Source: Ferruginibacter sp.
Lineage (GTDB): Bacteria > Bacteroidota > Bacteroidia > Chitinophagales > Chitinophagaceae
Direction: 5' to 3'
Length of the DNA stretch: 63,793 bases
NCBI GenBank assembly: GCA_030831945.1
Contig: JAURKC010000024.1
Coordinates: 1 to 63,793, forward strand
A program made the position numbers and the translations under genes. Positions 1 to 9,208 of the stretch are shown here, piece after piece; position 1 is the stretch's first letter; every line of letters begins with the position of its first letter. A model generated the notes under the pieces. That model was not told the origin of the DNA. It ran no database searches and saw only the letters and a program-made list of their open reading frames with translations.

Positions 1-297
1 ATATACCACTACTTCATTGGTTAAAAAAGAAGGAACCAAATTATTTTCTGCCTGATTATGTACACTGAACTGCAAAAGGCCATTGGTAAATAAATATCGA
101 TCACTATTGTCCATGATATTGATGGCGGCTGATTCACCTACACTCCACTCCACACTGTAATTGCCATTGGTAACTTGATTGCCTGCAATGTTAATGGCAT
201 AAGGAGCCGACAGTTGCGCAGAAGCTGCACTACCAAATAGAATGGAAATAAGAAAGAGAAGAAAAAACTGAGTAGAAAATATTTTACGTTGGGGCAT
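1..297 (-). CDS. T9SS-sorted small secreted protein, 3' part cut by window edge
   Basis: This is the first 99 codons of a gene that runs off the left edge. Its DNA matches 9464-9760 almost exactly: I count 13 differences in 297 positions, none in the first 120. The protein starts at ATG 297 with a signal peptide ending near SAQ, then a short beta-rich N-terminus. The full-length paralogue carries a type IX secretion C-terminal sorting domain, so this copy very probably does too, but that part lies outside the window. The homology continues about 100 bp upstream of the start codon with more decay, so promoter and leader were duplicated together with the gene. Confidence 0.8.
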   Translation of the reverse strand, partial: MPQRKIFSTQFFLLFLISILFGSAASAQLSAPYAINIAGNQVTNGNYSVEWSVGESAAINIMDNSDRYLFTNGLLQFSVHNQAENNLVPSFLTNEVVVY

Positions 298-483
298 TTG
301 TTTTCTTTGTGGTAATTAAAACACAAAGAAAATACGATAGAGATAATTCGGCATTAATATAGATTAAGATATTAACGAAAAATGAAAATCTTAATATATA
401 TTAATTAAATGGTAAAAGCTCTTGATATATCGAAATTTTTCTAAAACTATTTATTGTAGGAGGCTTGAATAGTTCAGTTCCCC

Positions 484-690
484 CTACCCCTTCATCACCT
501 TATACAACCCCACTTCAGAATCTACACATAATTTAGTAAAAATACTTTTCTTAATAGTAGAAACCGTATTTGGTTTAATCGCTAAAATTTGTGCAATCGA
601 ATTAGTAGAAGTTCCTTCAATAATATGAAAAGCAACTTCTCTTTCTCGGGGACTTAATTTTTTATCTGGCATAGTAGTAACTATTTTCAT
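484..690 (-). CDS. Stand-alone LuxR/GerE-type HTH protein
   Basis: This 68-residue protein is essentially only a LuxR-type DNA-binding domain. It has the LSPREREV start motif at residues 12-19 and a helix-turn-helix at about 27-53 (SIAQILAIKPNTVSTIKK). No receiver, PAS or ligand-binding domain is fused to it. It lies 62 nt downstream of the last LamG gene on the same strand and may be the last gene of that operon, which would allow feedback on the surface locus (inference). Its target is unknown. Orphan HTH domains of this size are common in Bacteroidota, and it could also be the remnant of a longer regulator. Confidence 0.7.
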   Translation of the reverse strand: MKIVTTMPDKKLSPREREVAFHIIEGTSTNSIAQILAIKPNTVSTIKKSIFTKLCVDSEVGLYKVMKG

Positions 691-752
691 GAATAGAGAA
701 ATAGAAGAAAAATGAGTAAAATATTTATTGATTACTTGCTGATTAAAAAAAA

Positions 753-1598
753 TTATAAACCAAACCTCGATTTTACTGCATTAAAATTGGTAGTGACTTC
801 TGAAGAGGATAAAGCTCTGTTGTACATATTTACCATGGAGTAATCTCCATAAACACCATCACTCATATCCCAACGATGGGCAATATAATAACCAAGTGAG
901 GAGCTTCGTAAGGTAATATTTGTAGTAGCTGATCCTAGCAATATGCCATTTCTGTAAAGTGATAAAACAGTACCGTTGTAAGTTGCTATAATTTGAACCC
1001 AATTATTTAAATCTGACCCATAATTGGTGTTAGGTTCAAAGGTTGACCACCCTCCCATTGCTGCTGTGTAGTGATAACTGTTATTAGCTACACCTGACCA
1101 TGCTCTTGCATTATAAGCTAATGCCATATTCACTGTTCCTCCAGATACCTTCTCAGAGAATAGACAAGGAGCATAATTTGTTATACTAAAATTACTAGGA
1201 AGGGATTGATCATAATCACCTGTAGTTCCAGCTGGTTTTACCCAAACTTCAACTGTATAAGCAGTCAAGTTTGCAAAGCCAGTGGATGAAACAGCCCAGC
1301 CTCCAGAAGCAAACCTTAATACGCCTCCGTTGGAAGAATTATAAGTTATTGCACTATTTAATCCAAAATTGGACACTGCATTTCCTGTAATCAAATTAGT
1401 CCAGGTAGAACCTGTACGAGGGTAACTATCCGGATTGGCCGCGTCTAAATTTAATATTAAACCAGATGAAACAATCGCCGGTGCCTGAAAGGGCGGTGGT
1501 GGAGGTGCAACATAATTATTATTGCCTCTAAAAAAAGATTCTTGTGCATTAGAAATAAATGCTGCAAATAAGAAAAATAGAACGATTAATTTTTTCAT
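753..1598 (-). CDS. Secreted LamG/concanavalin-A-like domain protein (paralogue 3)
   Basis: The 281-residue protein has a signal peptide (cleavage near SNAQ, residue 19), a short linker with NNYVAP and a run of prolines, then one LamG-like jelly-roll domain of about 220 residues. It opens with GLILNLDAANPDSY, the usual start of such domains in Bacteroidota surface proteins. The last 20 residues (SSEVTTNFNAVKSRFGL) are nearly the same in the next two upstream genes. No T9SS sorting domain is visible. The gene starts 11 nt after the stop of the previous one, so it is cotranscribed. A role in glycan or surface binding is plausible but inferred from the fold only. Confidence 0.75.
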   Translation of the reverse strand: MKKLIVLFFLFAAFISNAQESFFRGNNNYVAPPPPPFQAPAIVSSGLILNLDAANPDSYPRTGSTWTNLITGNAVSNFGLNSAITYNSSNGGVLRFASGGWAVSSTGFANLTAYTVEVWVKPAGTTGDYDQSLPSNFSITNYAPCLFSEKVSGGTVNMALAYNARAWSGVANNSYHYTAAMGGWSTFEPNTNYGSDLNNWVQIIATYNGTVLSLYRNGILLGSATTNITLRSSSLGYYIAHRWDMSDGVYGDYSMVNMYNRALSSSEVTTNFNAVKSRFGL

Positions 1599-1609
1599 AG
1601 AATGTATTT

Positions 1610-2413
1610 TTATAAACCGAAACGAGATTTAAGGGCATTAAAATTAGTAGTGACCTCACTACTACTTAATACATAATTATAAACGGATACCGTAGCAACA
1701 GATCCCAAATAAAAGGGTTGCCCATTCCAAGCATAGTCCCAACCGATGCTGAAATATTGTTGACCAACTAAAGAACCAGTAGGAAAATTATTGCTACTAA
1801 TAAAGACATTATCTACATAGGCTTTCATTGATCCAGTAGATACATCCACTGTAATAGTGATCAAGTGCCAGGTGTTATCTTGAATTACAGAATGTGTCCC
1901 TGAAAAGACAAATTGGTTAACGGATGGATTATTAATTTGAGCGCGTATATTGCTTCCATCTGATGTTAAAAGAAAACCTGTAACGTTAGAAGCGTTTCTA
2001 GTATTGATCATTTCGATATATGCACCCGGAGGCATTTTGGCCCATGTCGATACTGTAAAAGAACCTGTATTTGGAATGACAGATGAATCTATTGAAACAT
2101 AAGAACTACTTCCATTAAAAGCAAAACTTCCATTTTCAAAAATTGGTGAAGCCCCAGAGCCATTTGCTTTTAAGGTCCCGTGATTATTATTTCCACTTAA
2201 ATCGTACCAAGTATTTCCATTACCTGAATAACTGGAAGTATTGCCAGCATTTAAATACAATAGCAATCCAGTATTTATTTCTCCTGTAGTTATTGGAGGT
2301 GCCTGAAAAGGTATTACAGGCGCCACATAATTATTTTTGCTTGCAAACATGGTGCGTTGCGCATTGGAAATCAATGCAGATAAAATAAATAATAGCGTAA
2401 CGATTTTTTTCAT
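1610..2413 (-). CDS. Secreted LamG/concanavalin-A-like domain protein (paralogue 2)
   Basis: The 267-residue protein has the same layout as its neighbours: signal peptide, NNYVAP linker, one LamG domain beginning GLLLYLNAGNTSSYSG and containing WYDLSGNNNHGTL, and a C-terminus ending KSRFGL. It sits 11 nt downstream of the previous gene. It differs from the other two mainly in the strand regions after residue 100, which suggests an old tandem duplication with divergence of the binding face. Substrate and localisation beyond secretion cannot be read from the sequence. Confidence 0.75.
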   Translation of the reverse strand: MKKIVTLLFILSALISNAQRTMFASKNNYVAPVIPFQAPPITTGEINTGLLLYLNAGNTSSYSGNGNTWYDLSGNNNHGTLKANGSGASPIFENGSFAFNGSSSYVSIDSSVIPNTGSFTVSTWAKMPPGAYIEMINTRNASNVTGFLLTSDGSNIRAQINNPSVNQFVFSGTHSVIQDNTWHLITITVDVSTGSMKAYVDNVFISSNNFPTGSLVGQQYFSIGWDYAWNGQPFYLGSVATVSVYNYVLSSSEVTTNFNALKSRFGL

Positions 2414-2424
2414 TTAAAGTGATT

Positions 2425-3219
2425 TTATAAACCAAAGCGAGTTTTAAGTACATTAAAATTATTAGTGACTTCTGAACCTGCAAGTGCTCTATTATAAATT
2501 GATGCTTGACCTACATTGCCTTTAAAAAAGTAAAGTGGGCTTTGACCATCACTACTAGCATAAGAACCTATATAAAAATTATCGCTGTTATTTAGATCGA
2601 TACTGCTATTACTGCTTATATCAATTGGTGTTCCTACGGATACTCCATCAACGAATAAATAAATCATTGATGTACGATTAATTGACAGTACTATATTATG
2701 GAATTTATTATCCAAATAAGGCGCTATTGGAGTGGCTATAAGACTATTTGTAGAGGGTTGAAAAAACGCATTTATATTATTATTGTCTACATAAATACTA
2801 TATCTGCCCATATTACTCCTATAAGATGTTTTACCCATAATGCCAAAAGTTCCTGTACCACCATCAAATTTTACCCAACAAGACATTGTCCAACTATTTA
2901 ACCCCATATTTAAAATATTGCCGAAACTGATTACATCATCTATACCATCAAATACAATACTACCTCCATTTGCGGAATTAAATGTTGGCCCATTAGTAAG
3001 TGTTCCATTATTATTATTTCCACTTAAGTCATTCCAATTATTACCAGAACCTATATAACTTGACGAATTTCCAGCATCTAAATTCAAAACGAGTCCAGCT
3101 GTTACTAATACTGGTGGACCAACTGGCACCACATAATTATTATTGCTACCAAACATTGCTCGCTGCGCATTGGAGATAAATGCAAAGAGTAGAAATAATA
3201 TGGTGAAGAGTTTATTCAT
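2425..3219 (-). CDS. Secreted LamG/concanavalin-A-like domain protein (paralogue 1)
   Basis: The 264-residue protein has a signal peptide, NNYVVP linker, a LamG domain (GLVLNLDAGNSSSYIGSG, WNDLSGNNNNGTL, VNFDGG-like strands) and the shared end KTRFGL. Its ATG overlaps the stop of the upstream 949-residue gene by one base (TAATG), so the two are probably translationally coupled. Most likely these LamG proteins are made together with the large propeller protein and act at the same surface. Function unknown. Confidence 0.75.
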   Translation of the reverse strand: MNKLFTILFLLFAFISNAQRAMFGSNNNYVVPVGPPVLVTAGLVLNLDAGNSSSYIGSGNNWNDLSGNNNNGTLTNGPTFNSANGGSIVFDGIDDVISFGNILNMGLNSWTMSCWVKFDGGTGTFGIMGKTSYRSNMGRYSIYVDNNNINAFFQPSTNSLIATPIAPYLDNKFHNIVLSINRTSMIYLFVDGVSVGTPIDISSNSSIDLNNSDNFYIGSYASSDGQSPLYFFKGNVGQASIYNRALAGSEVTNNFNVLKTRFGL

Positions 3220-6068
3220 TAATTTTTAATACACCTCACAGACATGCCATGAGATTTGTAATAATTTTGGTCAAACCAAGCCTGATTAGACGAATTCACT
3301 CCGAAATATCGAGCACCTCCTTTAACAGGAGTTGTTGTATAAGCAGTTTGTGTCAGGTATTGACCATAATTATTTTTGGCAGTATAACTTGCTCCTCCAC
3401 TACCGAAATTTGTCAACATTCCTGGCAATGTAAGTTTTAAACCATTGGTTTGAAATGTTGCTGTAACATTTGCAATATTTTCGGCACTCCACTCTGCTTC
3501 AGTAGGTATTCTAAATCCTGCAGGACAAGGATTTGTTGCTGGATTGGCTCCTGTCCACAAAGAATTATCTGGTGTGCTTAACCAATCATTCGAGTCATCT
3601 GTAGGAACAATCCATAAATCTGTGGATGGCACACTTGAAGAAGATTTTGTATTGGTAAATCCAGAACTATTATTGTTGGTCAAATATTTAGTTTGATGCC
3701 CATCGGCTGGCCTACCCCATTGGTAATAATCACCATATGCTGAAGCATCTGTTGAACTTGTCGCGACTCTAGAAGCGCCTAGATTACGATCTAACCAAAT
3801 CCTGCCTGTAGCGGTTGTAACTGTTCCATAAGACCAAGGTTTGGTAACTATTTTTCCACTTTCGGTTACGCCCTTTCCATTGTTTATTGATCCATCTCTA
3901 CTAACCAATGTTGTAGAACCCTCAACAATAATCATCCTGCCATCAGCAGTTCTTCCACACTCATAAATTGAAGTTGTTGTAGAAGTACTTGAACAAGATC
4001 CGGTGGTAACCTCCACTTTATAAACTCCAGCAGCGGTAGGCGTGTAAACATTACTTGTTGCTCCATTTACCGTAACATTGTCTTTATACCATGCATATGA
4101 AGTTAAACCTGATGTAGTCGTTAAGGTAGTTTTGCCAGCACATCCATCTCCCGTTACAATAAGTGTAGGTGTAGAACCTGTAACAGCAGCTGTAATTGTA
4201 TTGGAACCATACCCCGTGGATTTAGTTGCAAAGGCATCATAATTTTGTTGAATTTCTGCCAAACTTAATGCTCTATTATAAAAATACGCAGCGGCAAATT
4301 TTCCGTCATAATACCGATAACCATCTTCAGGAATAGCTCCTAAATTTAAATCCCCCAAAGGGGTACTAGGAGCAGCACCTGAGTATGTGTATTTTAATGT
4401 ACCATCTATATAAGCCCTTGCTGTAGATGACCCATCCAAAGTCATTGTAACTAATTTCCAACCTGAAGAACCATAACTTTGCCCAGTTGCTTTCCATCCA
4501 CCTGCTGCTCCATAGAGTAACAAAACCAAATTGTTACCTGCAACATCATAAGCGCTATTCCCTTTACCTATTGAATATCCATTTTTTGCACCTATTAATG
4601 CTCCTGGTCTTGTTGAACCGTCAAAATATATCCAAGCCTGCATCGTAATATTAGAATTAGAGGTATTTAGACTAGGAATGTTTATATATTGATTCGTTCC
4701 ATTGGTAACGACACTTTTGCTGACCGCATCAAAGGTTGGACTATTCATTAATGTGGCATGATTGTTATTGCCACTTAAGTCATACCAGTTATTTCCAGCA
4801 CCAGAATAACTTCCTGGATTGCTTGCATCTAAGTTTAATAATAAACCATTAGAAACAATCTTACTATTATCAATCCCTGCATTTACCCAAACTTTAATTT
4901 GATCATTATTGCTTAAAGTAGTTGAGGAATAGGTAGAGGAATAAGCTCCAGCAATAGCAATACCATTTTTGGTCCATTGATAGGTAGGTGTTGAAATATT
5001 AGACGCTACTGCAGTAAATGTAACATTCGTTCCAGCACAAACTGCTCCGGAGGCACTTGAGGTAATTGTTACAGATGGGGGTCCAGCAACTTTACTCACC
5101 GTGCCATTACCCATATTGGTAACATACAAATTACCATTAGCATCTTTAGCTAAATAATAAGGGGACGCCCCATTTGCTAGCGAAACATAGGATTGGGTAA
5201 CCGTTCCATCTGAAGTAATTTTACTAATAGTGTTATTATTAAAATTTGCAGTAAAAATATTACCATTAGCATCACAAACTATACCAGCAGGCCATACATT
5301 AGTGCCAACTGTTGCCCAAGTTGTAGTCACCACTGCACCTGGGGTAATTTTACTCACTGTAGAGGTACCCCAACAACTAACATACATATTTCCAGCTGCA
5401 TCAAATACCATAAACATAGGATTTGAACTCCCTGCTAAAGTAGCCCAAGCCTGAATGACAGTGTTTCCATCAGGAGATATTTTACTAATGGTATTATTTG
5501 AATTAGCACTGTATAAATTCCCTGATGCATCGAAAGAAATAGAGTATGGGAATGCACCAGAGGCTAATGTGACCCATGAAGTATTAATTGTTCCAGTTGC
5601 TCCATTTGGAATTATTTTAGCTATTTGATTTCCACTAATATAGGGAGCATATAAATTGCCAGAAGCATCAATTGAAATAGTATATGCTTCATTTCCACCT
5701 AAATCAGCCCATGTTTGTATAACTGATCCACTAGTCCCATCTAAAGAAGGTGTTATTTTACTAATAGTTTTAGGTCCTCTATTTACTGTGTATAAATTTC
5801 CTGAGCCGTCTATTACAATTCCATAAGGATATGTGCCACCTGCCAAAGTAGCCCAAGCCTGAGTAACCGTTCCATTGGGTGTAATTTTACTAATGGTATG
5901 GTTACCAAAATTAGTTACATACAAATTATTAGCCGCATCCATTGCTATAGCAGAAGTCTGAATATTAGACGCCCCTAAAGTAGCCCAAGGATCTGTAACC
6001 GTCTGTGCCTTTATTGAAATATTAAATGCACTTATAAAAAAGAAAAGAATAAATAATCTTAGGTTCAT
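3219..6068 (-). CDS. Multidomain secreted protein: NHL-type propeller, Ig-like, LamG, FISUMP
   Basis: The 949-residue protein has a signal peptide (residues 1-22) and then about seven NHL/SMP-30-like repeats with the pattern NLYVTNFGNHTISKITPNGTV up to about residue 330. An Ig-like segment follows (TFTAVASN region), then a LamG domain (about 408-625) opening GLLLNLDASNPGSYSG, a second Ig-like segment, and a C-terminal FISUMP domain (TIGR02145 type) from about 745. Diagnostic FISUMP motifs are GRIWLDRNLGASR (from 755), YYQWGRPADGHQ and NPCPAGFRIPTEAEW. It lies 35 nt downstream of the fibre-like gene and overlaps the first LamG gene. No T9SS sorting domain is seen. It is probably exported to the cell surface, with its ligand unknown. 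Confidence 0.8.
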   Translation of the reverse strand: MNLRLFILFFFISAFNISIKAQTVTDPWATLGASNIQTSAIAMDAANNLYVTNFGNHTISKITPNGTVTQAWATLAGGTYPYGIVIDGSGNLYTVNRGPKTISKITPSLDGTSGSVIQTWADLGGNEAYTISIDASGNLYAPYISGNQIAKIIPNGATGTINTSWVTLASGAFPYSISFDASGNLYSANSNNTISKISPDGNTVIQAWATLAGSSNPMFMVFDAAGNMYVSCWGTSTVSKITPGAVVTTTWATVGTNVWPAGIVCDANGNIFTANFNNNTISKITSDGTVTQSYVSLANGASPYYLAKDANGNLYVTNMGNGTVSKVAGPPSVTITSSASGAVCAGTNVTFTAVASNISTPTYQWTKNGIAIAGAYSSTYSSTTLSNNDQIKVWVNAGIDNSKIVSNGLLLNLDASNPGSYSGAGNNWYDLSGNNNHATLMNSPTFDAVSKSVVTNGTNQYINIPSLNTSNSNITMQAWIYFDGSTRPGALIGAKNGYSIGKGNSAYDVAGNNLVLLLYGAAGGWKATGQSYGSSGWKLVTMTLDGSSTARAYIDGTLKYTYSGAAPSTPLGDLNLGAIPEDGYRYYDGKFAAAYFYNRALSLAEIQQNYDAFATKSTGYGSNTITAAVTGSTPTLIVTGDGCAGKTTLTTTSGLTSYAWYKDNVTVNGATSNVYTPTAAGVYKVEVTTGSCSSTSTTTSIYECGRTADGRMIIVEGSTTLVSRDGSINNGKGVTESGKIVTKPWSYGTVTTATGRIWLDRNLGASRVATSSTDASAYGDYYQWGRPADGHQTKYLTNNNSSGFTNTKSSSSVPSTDLWIVPTDDSNDWLSTPDNSLWTGANPATNPCPAGFRIPTEAEWSAENIANVTATFQTNGLKLTLPGMLTNFGSGGASYTAKNNYGQYLTQTAYTTTPVKGGARYFGVNSSNQAWFDQNYYKSHGMSVRCIKN

Positions 6069-6103
6069 TTTTTAAATTTTATTGACTTTACTTTTTAAAA
6101 TCA

Positions 6104-8941
6104 TTAATAAGCATAATCAAATTGAATTCGATCACCAACAACTAATGCATAGCTGTTGTTATTTGCCGGAATATATGTTACGGTTGTTCCAGATGTCCAA
6201 GTATAGGCACTATTCTTAATCCTAGTTCCATTAATATACATAAACGGTTTACTCGTTGGCGTTTGAACTACTCCTGTATTACTACTAGTCGTTGTGAATG
6301 TGAATGTGGTTTGTGCTGCAGTTGCAGTAAACTCATCACTGTTTAATCTAACGGTTGAAACAGAGGGTATATTTAAGGTTGTTCCAGATAAAGTTGCGGC
6401 ACCAGTTCCAGTTGTAGTCAAGCTAAGAGGCGCTTGATAATCTGTTCCAGCAACCGCTGCAGTTAATGAACTTGTTCCTGTTCCTTTTATAATTCCTGTT
6501 AATGTAGTAGCACCCGTTCCTCCATTGGCAACTGGCAATGTTCCTGTTACGCTGGTGGTAAGATTTGTTGTGGATGAAGAAGATGCAGCAGTTCCATATC
6601 CTTGACCAATATTCCAAAAACAGTTAGTGCCATCGTAGTAGAAATTTAGAATATCTTTTGCACCAACTGCTGTAGACAATGCAATAGTAGTGGTTGATGT
6701 TGATCCTAAAACTTTATTTGCAGTAGACGGTAAATTTAATGTTTTACTTCCTGCTCCACCTTGTGTAACCACTAAGGTTCCATAAGCACCCGCTGGTGGT
6801 AAAGAAGAAAAACTTAAAGTGCCATTATCACCTAAAACTAAATTTGCATTTAATCCTAAAGTAGGATTCCAACTAATGCTAGTACCAGATGTTAACGTTT
6901 GTGGTGTAGAAGCATAAATAGGAGCAGTTAAAGCACCACTAGTTTTTACATTCGTCACACTTGTATTTCCTAATTGAATACTGTTACTTGCAGAAACGAT
7001 TGCACCATTCCCAATAGCAGTTGCATTCGTTAAACTAGCACTTGCAACATCTGCCGAATTACCAATGGCTGTATTGTTTGAACCGGTAGTATTAGTAAGT
7101 AAAGCATGATAACCAAATCCAGTATTTCCGTCGCCGGTGGTGTTATCTCTTTGTGCCGCTGTTCCCATTGCGGTATTAAAATTTCCAGTAGTATTTTTTG
7201 GTAATACATATTCACCTAAAGCATTATTCTCTTGACCGGTTGTATTTGCAGTAAGGGCTTGAAATCCAAATGCATTATTATAATTACCAGTTGTAACAGA
7301 ACCAAGTGCTGCATAACCATGTGCATTGTTATTACCCAAACTTGAATTACCTCGACCAATATTTATTCCATTTACATTCAAATCGGCTGAAAATGTTTTT
7401 GCCCCAGCTATTGTTTGATTTGTACTAAGGTCTACAAAATTTTGTACTGAAGAACCTGTACCTCCATTAGCTACAGGTAAAATACCAGTAACAGCAGAAG
7501 CTAGATTTGTGGTACTTGAATTGGACGCACTTGCTGCAGCTCCGTATCCTTGACCTATATTCCAATAGCAATTGGTACCATCGAAATAAAAATTTAAAAT
7601 ATCTTTTGAATTTGCTGCAGTTGATAAAGCAACCGTACTCGTTGAGGTAGAACCTAATACTTTATTTGTAACACTAGCAATGGTTGGTAAAGTAATCGTT
7701 CTACTTCCTGTTCCATCCTGTGTTAAAACAATTGTTCCATAAGATCCAACCGGAGGAGAATTTGTAAAACTTAAAGTACTATTTTGCGATAAAGTAATCG
7801 CTGCATTTAATCCTTGCGCAGGGTTCCAATTAATTGTAGTTCCTGTATAGCTTAATGTTTTAGGCACTGATGCATAAGTAGGTGCAGTAACACTGGTTGA
7901 ACTCAATGCTCCTGTATTAATAATACCCGTAGTAACTGTTCCAGTAAAAGTAGGTGAAGCAATATTCGCTTTTAAAGCAAGATCAGCAGTGTTGGAGGCG
8001 ATACTTGCTGTATTTGCAGTGATACTTGATGTGTTACTTGCTACATTCGCAGTTACTAAAGCTAAACTAGCAGCACTGGCCTTTGAATTAATTCTATTAG
8101 ATAAACTCGTAGTGTCAAATGTTTTAGCTGCTAACTGAGTTGGTGTAACATAAGCAGTCGTACTATCTGCAATAGCTAATTTTCCTGCAATCGCATTGGT
8201 AATCGGTGTTTGATCAAATGTTTTAGCTGCTAATTGTGATGGTGTAACATAAGCTCTGGTACTATCTGCAATATTTAATTTACTACCCATGGCAGTTGTT
8301 ACATCCGCTGTACTCGCTTTTAAATCCAATGCCGCTTGCGTTGCTGTACTAATCGGCTTTGATGCATCACTGGTATTACTCACTAAATCTAAACCTACCT
8401 TCGATTTATTCAGCGTTCCAATCATATCACTCGTGATCGCACCATTCGCAATGGATGTTGCGTTTCCTAGACTCGTTACCACTCCCGTTAAATTTGCATT
8501 CGTTTTTACAGTGGCTGCACTGCCTGCTCCAAAAGCATAGGGCACACTTACCAACTGAACTGTACCAATGTCCATATAATTATTATTAGATGCTGGATCT
8601 AACTCTACTTGCAAAAATTTATTTCCTACTATCCAGTTTACTCCACCCAATGTACCAGTGCTACTGCTAGCACCTGCACTTCCTATCTGCACCGAAAACA
8701 GTCCACCTAAGTTGGTAGTAATCTGTCTGATTTCTGAATACACCACCGCTCCAGATGGCAATAAATCATGAATAGACAAACGAAGTTTCATCGTCTGATT
8801 AGGCAAGGGATTACCTACCGCATTTCTTGCTACCCCTTGGTAGTTTAATAAATTAGGCGCCTGAGCAAAAGAGTTAAAGCTCAGTGCTAGGAGCGTTATG
8901 ATTATAAGAGCTTTCGATTTTAGTAAAGATTTTAAATGCAT
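6104..8941 (-). CDS. Large secreted fibre-like protein with YadA-head-like repeats
   Basis: The 945-residue protein has a signal peptide and the N-terminal domain typical of Bacteroidota fibre-like proteins (NYQGVARNAVGNPLPNQ, VPYAFGAGSA). A long Ala/Ser/Thr-rich region follows, with heptad-like ANTASIASNTADLALKAN stretches that may be trimeric coiled coil. The middle holds YadA-head-like repeats of the form NNAHGYAALGSVTTGNYNNA, NTTGQENNALG and GSNNTAIGNSA. A ~115-residue module ending DILNFYFDGTNCYWNIGQGYG occurs twice, on either side of the head repeats. The end resembles a small beta-domain rather than a T9SS signal. A trimeric surface adhesin is likely (inference). It is the first gene of the LamG operon; the 41-bp minisatellite begins directly upstream of its ATG. 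Confidence 0.75.
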   Translation of the reverse strand: MHLKSLLKSKALIIITLLALSFNSFAQAPNLLNYQGVARNAVGNPLPNQTMKLRLSIHDLLPSGAVVYSEIRQITTNLGGLFSVQIGSAGASSSTGTLGGVNWIVGNKFLQVELDPASNNNYMDIGTVQLVSVPYAFGAGSAATVKTNANLTGVVTSLGNATSIANGAITSDMIGTLNKSKVGLDLVSNTSDASKPISTATQAALDLKASTADVTTAMGSKLNIADSTRAYVTPSQLAAKTFDQTPITNAIAGKLAIADSTTAYVTPTQLAAKTFDTTSLSNRINSKASAASLALVTANVASNTSSITANTASIASNTADLALKANIASPTFTGTVTTGIINTGALSSTSVTAPTYASVPKTLSYTGTTINWNPAQGLNAAITLSQNSTLSFTNSPPVGSYGTIVLTQDGTGSRTITLPTIASVTNKVLGSTSTSTVALSTAANSKDILNFYFDGTNCYWNIGQGYGAAASASNSSTTNLASAVTGILPVANGGTGSSVQNFVDLSTNQTIAGAKTFSADLNVNGINIGRGNSSLGNNNAHGYAALGSVTTGNYNNAFGFQALTANTTGQENNALGEYVLPKNTTGNFNTAMGTAAQRDNTTGDGNTGFGYHALLTNTTGSNNTAIGNSADVASASLTNATAIGNGAIVSASNSIQLGNTSVTNVKTSGALTAPIYASTPQTLTSGTSISWNPTLGLNANLVLGDNGTLSFSSLPPAGAYGTLVVTQGGAGSKTLNLPSTANKVLGSTSTTTIALSTAVGAKDILNFYYDGTNCFWNIGQGYGTAASSSSTTNLTTSVTGTLPVANGGTGATTLTGIIKGTGTSSLTAAVAGTDYQAPLSLTTTGTGAATLSGTTLNIPSVSTVRLNSDEFTATAAQTTFTFTTTSSNTGVVQTPTSKPFMYINGTRIKNSAYTWTSGTTVTYIPANNNSYALVVGDRIQFDYAY

Positions 8942-8944
8942 GGT

Positions 8945-9108
8945 TTAGAGGAGTTTAGACGAGTATTAATTTTATTAGTTCTTTTTAATTCGAGTTTAGT
9001 TGAGTATAATTATTATTTGTTCTTTTTAATTCGAGTTTAGAGGTTTAGTCTAAAGTATTATTAATGTTTGTTCTTTTTAATTCGGGTTTAGAAGTTTAGG
9101 TTAAACTC
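8945..9108. repeat. 41-bp minisatellite, locus A
   Basis: There are about four degenerate tandem units. One clean unit of 41 bp begins GAGTTTAGTTGAGTATAAT and ends CTTTTTAATTC. The same unit family and length recur at 12381-12668. It lies between the stop of the T9SS protein gene and the start of the fibre-like gene, so it forms part of the leader of the latter. Confidence 0.75.
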
Positions 9109-9208
9109 TATTCACCATTGACCATTCACCTTTTCACCATTCACCATTGACCATTCACCTTTTCACCATTCACCTTTTCACCTTTTCACCTTTTCACCAT
9201 TCACCTTC
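9109..9208. repeat. CACCATT simple-repeat array, locus A
   Basis: This is a run of short units (CACCATTGAC, CATTCACC, CTTTTCAC) directly following the minisatellite and touching the stop codon of the next gene. There are no spacers of constant length, so it is not CRISPR. The same array type follows the minisatellite at 12669-12750. Confidence 0.75.

Noticed and set aside
2698..3058. Plus-strand frames inside the LamG gene
   Set aside because: They are antisense shadows of a gene with clear signal peptide and domain structure.
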